Below are positions 17,371-25,412 of a stretch of 64,000 bases of DNA, one piece after another. The DNA comes from Mycolicibacterium sp. S2-37 (GTDB lineage Bacteria > Actinomycetota > Actinomycetes > Mycobacteriales > Mycobacteriaceae). The stretch spans positions 1 through 64,000 of the forward strand of contig NZ_JAFEVR010000003.1 in NCBI RefSeq assembly GCF_017352375.1, given 5' to 3'. Made by a program: the position numbers and the translations under genes. The notes under the pieces were generated by a model. The model was not told the origin of the DNA and searched no databases. It saw only the letters and a program-made list of their open reading frames with translations. Position 1 is the first letter of the stretch. Each line of letters begins with the position of its first letter.

Positions 17371-17371
17371 C

Positions 17372-17746
17372 TCACCATTGTTGCCGCTGGCTTGCGCGCC
17401 ACGCCTCGAGGACCCGGCGCTCGCGTTTGGTCGGCCGTCCCGCGCCCCGATCGCGGACGGCCAGCGGCATCGAGGTCGTCGGCGGCGCCGGGGGAGTCCG
17501 GTCCAGGAAACAGGTCGCGGCGTCGGGCGCTCCGACGCGTTTCTGGATCACCCGCACCACCTGCACGACGCGTTCCCGGTCACCGATCCGGGCTCGCACC
17601 TCGTCGCCCGGGGACACCGTCGTCGCGGGTTTCGCGGGTCGGTCGTTGACCCGCACGTGTCCGCCGCGGCACGCGGCGGCGGCGTCGGGCCGGGTCTTGG
17701 TCAGCCGCACCGCCCACAGCCAGCGATCCACCCGGGTCGATTCCAC
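17372..17746 (-). CDS. S4-domain RNA-binding protein (Hsp15-like)
   Basis: 124 residues with an S4 domain at residues 3-60 (VDRWLWAVRLTKTRPDAAA, GGHVRVNDRPAKPATTVSPGDEV), matching the Hsp15/YrfH heat-shock RNA-binding family, which binds 50S-nascent chain complexes in E. coli. A basic C-terminal tail carries GRPTKRERR. The start is GTG at 17746, directly before the S4 motif. It reads leftwards with its stop 2 bp beyond the start of the NADH dehydrogenase-like gene, in the same direction. Confidence 0.8.
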   Translation of the reverse strand: MESTRVDRWLWAVRLTKTRPDAAAACRGGHVRVNDRPAKPATTVSPGDEVRARIGDRERVVQVVRVIQKRVGAPDAATCFLDRTPPAPPTTSMPLAVRDRGAGRPTKRERRVLEAWRASQRQQW

Positions 17747-17788
17747 GCCTCCATCATGACGCGGCAGATACGAGGCCGCCCGAAGACG

Positions 17789-17824
17789 ACTGCGGCAACC
17801 CGATTCAGATCGGGTTGCCGCAGT
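17789..17824. terminator. strong hairpin, 16-bp perfect stem
   Basis: actgcggcaacccgat / atcgggttgccgcagt with a 4-nt TCAG loop. It lies just past the stop of the leftward lipoprotein gene (17853) and before the S4 gene. There is no T-run, as is common for high-GC actinobacterial terminators. Confidence 0.8.
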
Positions 17825-17852
17825 GTGTCGATCGTCGGTCGAGCGCCGGGTG

Positions 17853-18320
17853 TCAGCCGCCGGTGCCGACGCAGATGCCGCCTGCGCAGGCTTCGGCGCC
17901 ACCGGGTCCGGCGCCTGCGCCAGCGCCAGGAACACCCGCCGAGGCGCCGCCCGGTCCGGCACCCGCACCGCCGCCGGGAACCTCCGCCGAGGCGCCGCCC
18001 GGTCCGGCACCCGCACCCGCACCGGGAACCCCGGCCGACGCGCCGCCCGGTCCGGCACCCGCACCCGCACCGGGAACCTCGGCGGTCGCTCCGCCGGGCC
18101 CTGCGCCGGCGCCGGGAGCGCCCGTACCGGACGGAGCCGGGGCGCTGGTCGTGGCCGGCGGTGTGGTCGTCGTGGCCGACGATGAGGTCGGGGAGGTGGA
18201 GGACGATTCCTCGCTGCCGCTGTCACTCGACCCGCATGCCGCGGTGAAGCTCAAAGCGATGGCAGCGGCGGCAACTCCCGCGACGAACGGGATGCGACGG
18301 GTACTGCGGTCAGTCTTCAT
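17853..18320 (-). CDS. Gly/Ala/Pro-repeat lipoprotein
   Basis: 155 residues. Signal peptide with lipobox-like FTAAC placing the lipidated cysteine at 29, though position -3 is Thr rather than the usual Leu. A Ser/Thr-rich linker (30-60) leads into four and a half 16-residue PGAGAGAGPGGASAxV units (69-143), and the protein ends EACAGGICVGTGG with two cysteines likely to form a disulfide. Function unknown; likely an extended envelope lipoprotein. It is followed by a strong hairpin terminator, so it is probably monocistronic. Confidence 0.75.
   Translation of the reverse strand: MKTDRSTRRIPFVAGVAAAAIALSFTAACGSSDSGSEESSSTSPTSSSATTTTPPATTSAPAPSGTGAPGAGAGPGGATAEVPGAGAGAGPGGASAGVPGAGAGAGPGGASAEVPGGGAGAGPGGASAGVPGAGAGAGPGGAEACAGGICVGTGG
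17892..18116 (-). repeat. 48-bp in-frame tandem repeats
   Basis: Repeats of 48 bp encode PGAGAGAGPGGASAxV units inside the lipoprotein gene. Two alternating variants (SAGV, SAEV) suggest higher-order duplication of a two-unit block. Confidence 0.8.
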
Positions 18321-18413
18321 GCTCGGTTCGTCTCCTGTGCTCGAGGCGGATACGTGCCACCGCGGCATACCCATTTCGAGTACGGCTAAGCATTGAGCCG
18401 GTCGCGATGCCCA

Positions 18414-18419
18414 TACGCT
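18414..18419 (+). promoter_or_regulatory. -10 box TACGCT of a leaderless promoter
   Basis: TACGCT, 6 nt, then ATG at 18426. Confidence 0.55.
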
Positions 18420-18425
18420 GGCGCC

Positions 18426-18734
18426 ATGCCGCAGCCGGAGACCACCGAGGACGGGCACTACATCGTCATCAACGGTCGCCGCTGGCGTGCCACGGATCCG
18501 GCGATCCCCGACGATCGGCGTGGCGAACTCACCCGAATCCTGATGGCCTGGCGCCGGGAGGTACGGCGGACGATGGGCACCGCGCAGGAGAAAGCGGCCC
18601 GAGCCGGTGTGCACGCCGCGAAACGGGCCCTGGGTGAGAGAGGTCAGCCGCCCTGGTGGGACCAGACCGACGCGGAGCGGGAGGCGCGCTGGCAGACCCA
18701 CGTCGACGAGCCGGGCGAGCGGTTGCCGTCGTGA
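18426..18734 (+). CDS. small conserved cytosolic protein, unknown function
   Basis: 102 residues beginning with a GHYIVINGRRWRATDPAIP segment followed by a helical, charged middle (residues 35-75) and a WWDQTDAEREARW tail. This pattern recurs in actinobacterial small proteins that are often mislabelled biopolymer transporter Tol; no transport function is visible and there is no membrane segment. The leaderless -10 box supports this ATG. Its 3' end faces the second GGDEF gene. Confidence 0.7.
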   Translation: MPQPETTEDGHYIVINGRRWRATDPAIPDDRRGELTRILMAWRREVRRTMGTAQEKAARAGVHAAKRALGERGQPPWWDQTDAEREARWQTHVDEPGERLPS

Positions 18735-18748
18735 GGGTCGTCGTCCCG

Positions 18749-19819
18749 TCAGGCGTGGCGGACCTGATTTCCCCCGCACTGTTTCGCCGTGTACATCGCT
18801 TCGTCGGCGATCTCGGTGAGGCGGCTGATCCGCTGCGCGGCGTCAGGACCGGTCAATTCGGGCAGCGGGATGCTCGCCGTACCGATGCTCGCGGTGACCT
18901 GATACGGCAGATCGCTGATTCCTTCGCACAGGTCCTTCGCCATCGCCGTCACCTCCACCGCCTCGGCCGTGGCCGTCACGGCGACGAGGAACTCCTCGCC
19001 GCCGGCTCGGCAGATCACCGCCGCCGGCGGACAGCGCAGTTTGAGGACACCGGCGACGTCGAGGAGGGTGCGGTCGCCCACCGCGTGACCGTAGGTGTCG
19101 TTGACCCTCTTGAAGTTGTCGAGATCGAGCATCAGCACGGTCAAGTGGGTATGGGTCCGCGGGGGGACCGAGACGCGCCGGGTGACGGCGTCGATGAATC
19201 CGCGGCGGTTGAGCAGGCCGGTGAGCGGATCCTCCTCGGATCGCTGCGCATAGAGAACGAGCGCTCTGGACAGGGCGCGGATCGTCAACGGCGCCGAGAC
19301 ATTCAGCAGGAAGATCAGGCCGAAGCCGGCGGCGGCCGCCGCGGCGCCGCTGCTGCGGGCCAGTGCGACTGTCGTGACGGCGGTGATGGCGACGGTGAGG
19401 ACGGAGTTGAGGATCATCACCCTGCCGCTGTGGAACACGGCGATGTATCCGCCGGTGACGGTCATCGCCGTGCATCCGAGCGTCGCGATCGGTGCGGAGG
19501 CCTGCATGACCGTCCACAGCGCCACGCACACCGCCCCGGCCACCACCGCTGCACGTGATTGCCAGCGAGTCGGCCACCGCGTCAGCCAGAACAGCACCAT
19601 CCCGGCGGTGAAGACCACGCCGATCACGCCGATCAACAGCGAACCGATGCTGTAGTGACGCTGGCTGGCCAGGACGGTCAACGGAATCGACCCTGAAGCG
19701 GACGACACCACAGCCATGATCATCCGCGCGGACCGCATCAGATCGCGCTGACGCAGGAAGTCGGTGATGTTGTCGAACTGGTCTGGCTGGCTCCACCATG
19801 CTTTCAGCCAGACCATCAC
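18749..19819 (-). CDS. membrane diguanylate cyclase, GGDEF domain (paralogue 2)
   Basis: 356 residues with the same plan as the gene at 10264-11325: an N-terminal WWSQPDQFDNI motif, about six membrane helices, and a C-terminal GGDEF domain (DPLTGLLNRRGF, DLDNFKRVNDTYGH, AGGEEF). The active site is intact and there is no obvious RxxD inhibitory site. The two copies share LTRWPT after the third helix and GGYIA.FHS.R later, so they arose by duplication. Local product would be cyclic di-GMP at the membrane. Confidence 0.88.
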   Translation of the reverse strand: MMVWLKAWWSQPDQFDNITDFLRQRDLMRSARMIMAVVSSASGSIPLTVLASQRHYSIGSLLIGVIGVVFTAGMVLFWLTRWPTRWQSRAAVVAGAVCVALWTVMQASAPIATLGCTAMTVTGGYIAVFHSGRVMILNSVLTVAITAVTTVALARSSGAAAAAAGFGLIFLLNVSAPLTIRALSRALVLYAQRSEEDPLTGLLNRRGFIDAVTRRVSVPPRTHTHLTVLMLDLDNFKRVNDTYGHAVGDRTLLDVAGVLKLRCPPAAVICRAGGEEFLVAVTATAEAVEVTAMAKDLCEGISDLPYQVTASIGTASIPLPELTGPDAAQRISRLTEIADEAMYTAKQCGGNQVRHA

Positions 19820-20016
19820 CTGCCAGCCTCCCTACGCCGGCCGCGCCACCGGAACCTCTCGATGGTAGTCACCGCGGTCCTCGAAGAAAGGGATGCGAGC
19901 CCATTGGAGTCAGAAGTGCTTGAAGAGGGACAGAACAGTTGTGATCGGTAGGCGCGGTCCCGGTCTGTACTGGGCGGAGGCGGTGCTGGCAGGGCACCCG
20001 ACGGAGGGAATCGAGA

Positions 20017-20463
20017 ATGAACCGACTCATGCGGTTGGCGACGACAATTGCGGTATCCGGGGCGGTCGCCGTGGCCGGTCTGGCGACGGGCACCGCCTCG
20101 TCGTATGCGCAGGGCCCCAGCTATCAGGGCGGAAACTGCCCGCCGGGCATGACGTGCACGCACTGGTGCCCGGGCAGCCCGGTTCCGCCCGGCAGTCAGG
20201 TCGTGTCCTGGGACTGGAACGTCTGCCACGACTGGTACTGGAACTCCGAGGGCATCGTCGATGTCGGCACCAACACGATGTATCCGTGGTCGGGCACACC
20301 GCACCCCGCCGCGCCGCCTCCACCGTTGGCCCCGGGACCGCCGCCGCCACCGCTGCAGAAGCCGCCGGGCACGCCGTTCTGCAGCCCGCGCGGAGCACTG
20401 ATCATCATCCCGCCGATCTGCGACGAGATCGGTGTCGACTGGCCGCCCGGATCGCTGCGCTGA
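20017..20463 (+). CDS. secreted Pro/Trp-rich cysteine protein
   Basis: 148 residues. Signal peptide 1-32 (SSYAQ cleavage region). The mature part has six cysteines (NCPPGMTC, HWCPG, VCHDW, FCSP, PICDE), a Trp-rich core and a PPPPLAPGPPPPPLQ linker. Probably disulfide-stabilised and exported. I know no function. A purine-rich GGAGGG stands before the ATG. Confidence 0.75.
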   Translation: MNRLMRLATTIAVSGAVAVAGLATGTASSYAQGPSYQGGNCPPGMTCTHWCPGSPVPPGSQVVSWDWNVCHDWYWNSEGIVDVGTNTMYPWSGTPHPAAPPPPLAPGPPPPPLQKPPGTPFCSPRGALIIIPPICDEIGVDWPPGSLR

Positions 20464-20556
20464 AGGTTCTCGGCGGGACATGTCGAGAACGCGTCGACAG
20501 GTCCGTCCCAGGGTGAGTGCGGCCGACTAGGGTCGCGCACGCGAAGGGAGAAGCGC

Positions 20557-20964
20557 ATGGCCAAGTACCTGTTCCTCAAGCACTATCGGGGCGCGCCTGC
20601 AGCGGTCAACGACGTTCCGATGGACCAGTGGACCCCCGCCGAGATCGAGGCGCACATCCAATACATGGAGGACTTCGCCGGACGCCTGCGGGAGAGCGGC
20701 GAATACGTCGACAGCCAGGCGCTGGCCGCCGAAGGTGCCTGGGTGCGGTACGACGGCGACGGTAAACCTCCGGTGACCGACGGTCCGTTCGCCGAGACCA
20801 AGGATCTGATCGCCGGCTACATGATCGTCGACGTCGACTCGTTCGAGCGGGCCGTCGAGCTGGCCGGCGAGCTGTCCGCGGCACCCGGTGCAGGGGGACG
20901 GCCGATCCACGAGTGGCTCGAGGTTCGGCCCTTCATGTCCGCCGGGCCGGGCGCGGCCGAGTAG
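20557..20964 (+). CDS. YCII-related (DGPF) protein
   Basis: 135 residues of the YciI-like family, recognised by VTDGPFAETKDLIAGYMIVDVDS and the YLFLKHYRG start. Its function is not proven; it is the standard neighbour of ECF42-group sigma factors and lies 14 bp before one here, so both are likely in one regulon. Confidence 0.85.
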   Translation: MAKYLFLKHYRGAPAAVNDVPMDQWTPAEIEAHIQYMEDFAGRLRESGEYVDSQALAAEGAWVRYDGDGKPPVTDGPFAETKDLIAGYMIVDVDSFERAVELAGELSAAPGAGGRPIHEWLEVRPFMSAGPGAAE

Positions 20965-20978
20965 GCGGGCGCTGAGCG

Positions 20979-22118
20979 GTGGACGACGCTGGGTTGCGTG
21001 TGCTGGTTCCGGCCGTGCTGGCTGCGCTCGTCCACCGCGGGGCCGACTTCGCGACGGCGGAGGACGCCGTCCAGGAGGCTCTGGTGCGGGCGCTGGAGAC
21101 CTGGCCGCAGCGAGCGCCTGACGATCCGAAAGGCTGGCTGATCACCACGGCCTGGCGGCGCTTCCTCGACCTGACCCGCTCCGAGGCCGCCCGGCATCGT
21201 CGCGAACAGCGGGTGTCCGAGGAACCGCCACCGGGAGAAGCCGAGTCGCTCGACGACACGTTGCAGCTGTACTTCCTGTGCGCCCACCCGAGTCTCACCT
21301 CGACATCGGCGGTGGCGTTGACGCTGCGGGCGATCGGCGGACTCACGACGCGTCAGATCGCGCAGGCCTATCTGGTTCCGGAATCGACCATGGCGCAACG
21401 CATCAGCCGCGCCAAGCGCACCGTGGCCGGCGAACGGTTCAATCGCCCCGGAGACCTCGGCACGGTGCTGCGGGTGCTGTATCTGGTGTTCAACGAAGGG
21501 TACAGCGGCGATGTCGACCTGGCCGCGGAGGCGATCCGGTTGACGCGGCAACTCGCCGCGGTCACCGACGATCCCGAAGTTGCGGGTCTCCTTGCGCTGT
21601 TCCTGCTCCATCACGCCAGACGCCCGGCCCGCATGCGGGCTGACGGCAGCCTCGTCCGGCTCGCCGAGCAGAACCGCGGGCTGTGGCGGCGTGACCTCAT
21701 CGCCGAGGGCGTCACAGTGCTGCAGGCGGCGCTGGGCCGCGATCGGCTGGGGGAGTATCAGGCGCAGGCCGCGATCGCTGCGCTGCACGCCGACGCCCAG
21801 ACCGTCGAGGAGACCGATTGGGTGCAGATCGTGGAGTGGTACGACGAGCTGGTCCGGCTGACCGACAGCCCGGTGGTGCGGCTCAATCGGGCCGTCGCGG
21901 TGGGGGAGGCCGACGGGCCGCATGCCGGTCTCGCCGCACTCGCCCAACTCGATCCCGCGCTACCGCGCTACACCGCGGCCGCCGCCTACCTGCACGAGCG
22001 GGCCGGCGACAATCAGCGGGCGGCGGAGCTGTACGTGACGGCCGCTGCACACGCCCATACCGTCGCTGAACGAAACCACCTCACGCTGCGCGCGGCAACG
22101 CTGCGAGCAGCTACGTGA
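20979..22118 (+). CDS. ECF42-type RNA polymerase sigma factor
   Basis: 379 residues. Sigma region 2 is at about 15-75 (FATAEDAVQEALVRALETWP, GWLITTAWRRFLDLTRS) and region 4 at about 110-150 (LTLRAIGGLTTRQIAQAYLVPESTMAQRISRAKR). A long DUF6596 C-terminal extension (LYLVFNEGYSG onward) with TPR-like helices replaces the anti-sigma control of other ECFs. This size and the adjacent DGPF gene match group ECF42. Start is GTG. The 3' end overlaps the convergent SnoaL-like gene by 8 bp. Confidence 0.9.
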   Translation: MDDAGLRVLVPAVLAALVHRGADFATAEDAVQEALVRALETWPQRAPDDPKGWLITTAWRRFLDLTRSEAARHRREQRVSEEPPPGEAESLDDTLQLYFLCAHPSLTSTSAVALTLRAIGGLTTRQIAQAYLVPESTMAQRISRAKRTVAGERFNRPGDLGTVLRVLYLVFNEGYSGDVDLAAEAIRLTRQLAAVTDDPEVAGLLALFLLHHARRPARMRADGSLVRLAEQNRGLWRRDLIAEGVTVLQAALGRDRLGEYQAQAAIAALHADAQTVEETDWVQIVEWYDELVRLTDSPVVRLNRAVAVGEADGPHAGLAALAQLDPALPRYTAAAAYLHERAGDNQRAAELYVTAAAHAHTVAERNHLTLRAATLRAAT

Positions 22119-22470
22119 GCACCGTGTAGAGCTTCGCGATCAATCCGCCCTCCACGATCGCCACGTCGAATCCGGAGGCCACCGGGGTGTCCGCTCCGTC
22201 GGGGATGACGTCGAAGGCCAGGTAGCCCATGTTTCCCACCTGACGGACCTCACCCGATTTGGCGAAGTGGGCGCCGGCGAGGGGGCCGTCGAGCAGGGCC
22301 TGCGCCTTGGCGTGGAGGCGGTCGTGTCCCACCACCTGCTCTTCGGCGTCGGTCCAGACGACGTCGGTGGCGTAGGTTCGCCGAATCGTCTCCCGCCGCC
22401 GCTCGGCGTCACGCTCGTCGAAGACGCCGAGCAGGTTGGCCTCCATCAGGCCTGCGATGTCATCGGGCAC
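22111..22470 (-). CDS. SnoaL/NTF2-like fold protein
   Basis: 119 residues with an NTF2-like pattern: N-terminal helix (LMEANLLGVFDERDAERRRETIRRTY), then DVVWTDAEEQVVGHDRL and a beta-rich end. Members act as small isomerases, hydrolases or ligand-binding proteins; no catalytic residues can be named. It lies 29 bp downstream of the FKBP lipoprotein gene in the same direction. Confidence 0.7.
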   Translation of the reverse strand: MPDDIAGLMEANLLGVFDERDAERRRETIRRTYATDVVWTDAEEQVVGHDRLHAKAQALLDGPLAGAHFAKSGEVRQVGNMGYLAFDVIPDGADTPVASGFDVAIVEGGLIAKLYTVLT

Positions 22471-22499
22471 GGATTCCTCTCGTCGACGCTGCTGAGCAA

Positions 22500-23132
22500 T
22501 CAGTTGGTGGCGTCGAGGATCTTGATCGCGAACACCAGCGTGTCGCCCGGCTCGATGCCCGCGGCGGGTTGCCCCTGCGGGTAACCGTCGGCCGGAACCA
22601 TCGCCACAGCAACTGTGGACCCGACCTTCTGTCCAGCGATGGCCTTCTGGAACCCAGGCACGACACCGTCGAGCGGGAAGTCGACCGGCGCGCCACCCTC
22701 ATAGCTGCTGTCGAACACCGATCCGTCGCGTCCGTTGACACCCATGTAACAGACCGAGACCGACGCGGTGTCCGAGACGACCGGACCGTCGCCGGGTTTG
22801 AGGGTCTGCACCTGAGTTTCGGTCACGCTGAACGGCGCAGTGACCTCTACCTTCGGGGCGGCCGCGTCGGTGGACCCGGTGACCGCCACGCTGCCGGTGC
22901 TGCCCGGCAGCGTCCACTCGGGTGCGCCGCCGTCCTGTGGCGCCGCCGAGGGGCAGATGTCGGCGGACTGCGCCGTGACCGACGACGAGAACAGATCGTC
23001 GAATGACGACGACGTGCTCGCCGAGGTGTCCGGGTCGTCGGAGCCGCAGGCGGAGAGCACCAGGGCCAGCGACGCCGCGCCGGTCACCAGCGCGACAGAG
23101 GAGGACAGACGGGTGAGGTTCACGGTCGCCAC
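22500..23132 (-). CDS. FKBP-type peptidyl-prolyl isomerase lipoprotein
   Basis: 210 residues. Signal peptide with lipobox LVLSAC (Cys29), a Ser/Thr linker, then an FKBP domain over about residues 110-210 (VSVCYMGVNGRDGSVFDSSY, GVVPGFQKAIAGQKVGS, GDTLVFAIKIL). It would catalyse prolyl isomerisation on folding exported proteins at the outer face of the membrane. Confidence 0.85.
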   Translation of the reverse strand: MATVNLTRLSSSVALVTGAASLALVLSACGSDDPDTSASTSSSFDDLFSSSVTAQSADICPSAAPQDGGAPEWTLPGSTGSVAVTGSTDAAAPKVEVTAPFSVTETQVQTLKPGDGPVVSDTASVSVCYMGVNGRDGSVFDSSYEGGAPVDFPLDGVVPGFQKAIAGQKVGSTVAVAMVPADGYPQGQPAAGIEPGDTLVFAIKILDATN

Positions 23133-23182
23133 GCTACAGCCGCGGACCGGCCCGCCCGGGTGGCGCCTGTGTTCGGGCGGTG

Positions 23183-23611
23183 TTAGTCGTAGACGACGGC
23201 GAGGCCACGACGCTCGAGATCAGCCAGGGTGTCCCGCATCGCCTGCAACTGTTCTGGCGAATGGCCCACCCAGTCGGTGATCTCGCCGATGACGCGCACC
23301 GGCTGCCGGGTTCGGTAGGACTGCGTCGGATTGCCCGGCAGCCTCTTGTCGGTGACGTTCGGGTCGTCCTCCACGGCCCCTTCCGGCTCCACGATGTAGA
23401 TGCGGCCCCGACCCTCGCCGAGGGCGAACTCGGCGCCCCACACCGCGGCGTCCAACGTCTTCGTCACGTAGACGTGGTTGGCGATGCGGTTCACGCCGTA
23501 GTTCGCCGGGCGCCCGGGCACGAGCAGATCACCCACCGACAGATCGGCTTTGGTGCCGTGCAGGAACGCACCGGACTCGTGGACTTCGAACGGTTTCGGA
23601 GCGTCGGGCAC
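23183..23611 (-). CDS. arr: NAD(+)-rifamycin ADP-ribosyltransferase Arr
   Basis: 142 residues, the full length of the Arr family, which inactivates rifampicin by ADP-ribosylating the ansa-chain hydroxyl. Conserved blocks are FEVHESGAFLHGTKADLSVGD (His18), HVYVT (Tyr48), and EDDPNVTDKRLPGNPTQSYR (Asp82/83). The GTG start at 23611 is supported by a GGGGAG Shine-Dalgarno just upstream. Chromosomal arr genes are usual in fast-growing mycobacteria; no mobile element flanks this one. Predicted phenotype is low rifamycin susceptibility. Confidence 0.93.
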   Translation of the reverse strand: MPDAPKPFEVHESGAFLHGTKADLSVGDLLVPGRPANYGVNRIANHVYVTKTLDAAVWGAEFALGEGRGRIYIVEPEGAVEDDPNVTDKRLPGNPTQSYRTRQPVRVIGEITDWVGHSPEQLQAMRDTLADLERRGLAVVYD

Positions 23612-23763
23612 TGCGATCTCCCCTCGTCGGACTGCGTTGCCGGACGATTGTGCGGCATCCCGGCGGTCTTGCCGCAAGCCCCGGTCTGCGCGGTATCCTG
23701 AAAGGGGATCGGCCCACCAGGTCGTCAAGAATCCGCCAAGAAATCGAGAAGCTCCGAACGGAA

Positions 23764-23791
23764 GAGTCAACGGCGTAAGAGCCGTCGACTC
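23764..23791 (+). promoter_or_regulatory. 5'-UTR stem-loop before ribosome site
   Basis: An 11-bp stem (gagtcaacggc / gccgtcgactc, one G-U pair) with a 6-nt loop lies immediately before GAGGAG at 23793-23798. It lies within a long leader if transcription starts near the TATCCT at 23694-23699. Confidence 0.45.
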
Positions 23792-23803
23792 CGAGGAGCA
23801 CTC

Positions 23804-24196
23804 ATGAAGACCCTGCTGGCACCCGCGCTCGTCATCGTCGCCCTGGTCGGCGCTCCCGTCGCCGCGGCAGACAATTACGTCACCCAGTCGGGGCGGGTGC
23901 TGTGCGCGGTGACACCGGACTCCACGATCGCCGACCCGGGTCAGGATGCGGTCGTCTGCCAGGGTGCCTTCACCCAGCCGGGCGCCAAGTTCCAAGCCGT
24001 CACCCACGGCGACGGAGAACTGGAATGGCAGGACGCGAACCTCGCCGTCGACAATCCCACGACGACGATGCAGTACGGCACCGAGTACCACCGCGGTAAC
24101 TGGACCATCTACCCCGACGCGACCGGAACCCTGTTCACCAACGATCGCACTGGGCACGGCATGTTCGTCAGCATCGACGACGTCTATGCGTTCTAG
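23804..24196 (+). CDS. small secreted protein
   Basis: 130 residues. Signal peptide 1-22 (LVGAPVAAAD cleavage region). The mature protein has two cysteines (VLCAVTP, VVCQGAF) likely paired and a beta-rich sequence ending ISIDDVYAF-like. It resembles small exported mycobacterial proteins of unknown function. Strong GAGGAG site before the ATG; overlaps the convergent TetR stop by 4 bp. Confidence 0.75.
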   Translation: MKTLLAPALVIVALVGAPVAAADNYVTQSGRVLCAVTPDSTIADPGQDAVVCQGAFTQPGAKFQAVTHGDGELEWQDANLAVDNPTTTMQYGTEYHRGNWTIYPDATGTLFTNDRTGHGMFVSIDDVYAF

Positions 24197-24783
24197 TGGG
24201 TTCGGTTCCCTTCGCCCGTGAATTGGGCGACGAGCACGCCGAGGCGTTCGGCGTCGTGGTCCGGGCGGACTCGGCCGGCGCGGCCGAGCACGACCATCCC
24301 GTGTAGCGCCGCGAACAACACCTCGGTGAGGGAGTCCACATCCTGCTCATCGGCGACCGGGCCGACGACCTGACGCAGTTCGTCGAAGGCCGCCGTGAGC
24401 TGTGGTGGCGTGTCGTGACTGGCGAAGGGCAGCGTGGTCGTCCGCGTGAACATCGCGTCGTACGTCGCGGGGTTGTCGCGTGCGAAATCGTTGTAGGCGT
24501 GCGCGACTCGATACAGCGCATCTTTCGCCGAGGTCGCGTCGGCGCTGGCCGCCCGCACAGCCTCCGCGAGCTCCCCGAATCCGTCGACGGCGACTGCCGC
24601 AGCGATCTGGTCCATGCCGGCGAAGTGCTTGTACAACACCGGCTGGCTGTACTCGATCTCGGTGGACAGCCGGCGGGTGGTGACGGCGTCCCAGCCGTCG
24701 TTTTCGGCCAGCCTGCGCGCCGTCGTGACGATCAACCGCCGTCGGGCGTCCCGCTCACGGTCGCGGCGGTCAGCGATTGCCAT
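24193..24783 (-). CDS. TetR/AcrR transcriptional regulator
   Basis: 196 residues. HTH at residues 10-58 (VTTRRLSTEIEYSQPVLYKHFAGMDQI) and a C-terminal domain resembling the WHG/TetR_C_33 type. The start at 24783 is chosen because longer in-frame starts run into the divergent promoter. It faces the DUF1772 gene across 100 bp containing a palindrome, so it likely represses that gene and itself. Confidence 0.88.
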   Translation of the reverse strand: MAIADRRDRERDARRRLIVTTARRLAENDGWDAVTTRRLSTEIEYSQPVLYKHFAGMDQIAAAVAVDGFGELAEAVRAASADATSAKDALYRVAHAYNDFARDNPATYDAMFTRTTTLPFASHDTPPQLTAAFDELRQVVGPVADEQDVDSLTEVLFAALHGMVVLGRAGRVRPDHDAERLGVLVAQFTGEGNRTH

Positions 24784-24808
24784 ACCGCATGATAGCAATG
24801 ACAGAAGA

Positions 24809-24850
24809 AATAGCACCGCTATTGACAGTGGTTCGCGCCAGGGTTAGCGT
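24809..24850 (+). promoter_or_regulatory. promoter with overlapping TetR operator
   Basis: Perfect inverted repeat AATAGC-ACC-GCTATT at 24809-24823 overlaps a consensus -35 TTGACA (24822-24827), followed 17 nt later by -10 TAGCGT (24845-24850). TAGCAAT motifs recur on both sides. Position predicts repression of the DUF1772 gene. Confidence 0.65.
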
Positions 24851-24883
24851 TGCTAGCAATCGGAATCGGGAGGACCGCACGTC

Positions 24884-25360
24884 ATGGAAATGGACCTGCT
24901 CATCCGCGCGACCGCGCTCCTCGCGGTGCTGGGCACCGCCGTCGTCTATGGGACCGACGTCTTCTGCGCGACCGTGCTACGGCCTGCTCTGGCGAGGGTC
25001 GATGACCGTGTTCTGGTCGCGGTCATCGGGAACGTGCATCGATACGGAGACCGGCGGATGCCGCTGCCCGGCGTACTGGGGATCGGGGCGGCGGCGGCAA
25101 GTGCGGTGATGTCTGCCGCGGCCTCGCACTGGGTACAGGCCATGGCTGCCGGTGTCGCGTTGGCGCTCCTGCTGGGCTGGATCGTGCTCTACACGCGGGT
25201 GAGCGCGCCCATCAACCGGCAATTTACGGCCGCAGCCGACGCCGATACTACGCCGCCGAACAGTCGTGAACTGCAATCGAAGTGGGATGGCATCATCGCG
25301 GCCCGCGCCGCGCTGCAAGGTCTGGCCGTGACCGCCCTCTGTGTCACTTTGGCTGTCTGA
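24884..25360 (+). CDS. DUF1772 membrane protein
   Basis: 158 residues with four hydrophobic helices and the DUF1772 (anthrone oxygenase-like) layout, including the GTDVFCATVLRPAL start and the SAPINRQF segment followed by SKWDGIIAARAALQGLA. The family includes cofactor-free oxygenases and many uncharacterised membrane proteins. Preceded by CGGGAGG and the TetR-controlled promoter; DUF4267 gene follows after 52 bp. Confidence 0.75.
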   Translation: MEMDLLIRATALLAVLGTAVVYGTDVFCATVLRPALARVDDRVLVAVIGNVHRYGDRRMPLPGVLGIGAAAASAVMSAAASHWVQAMAAGVALALLLGWIVLYTRVSAPINRQFTAAADADTTPPNSRELQSKWDGIIAARAALQGLAVTALCVTLAV

Positions 25361-25412
25361 CAGATGTTTTGAGTGCTGCCGCCGTTCCGATGACGACCCT
25401 GGGAGGGTTCGC

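Noticed and set aside
16198..17649. 483-codon rightward frame opposite the NADH dehydrogenase-like gene
   Set aside because: Antisense artefact; the leftward protein has two clear Rossmann motifs.
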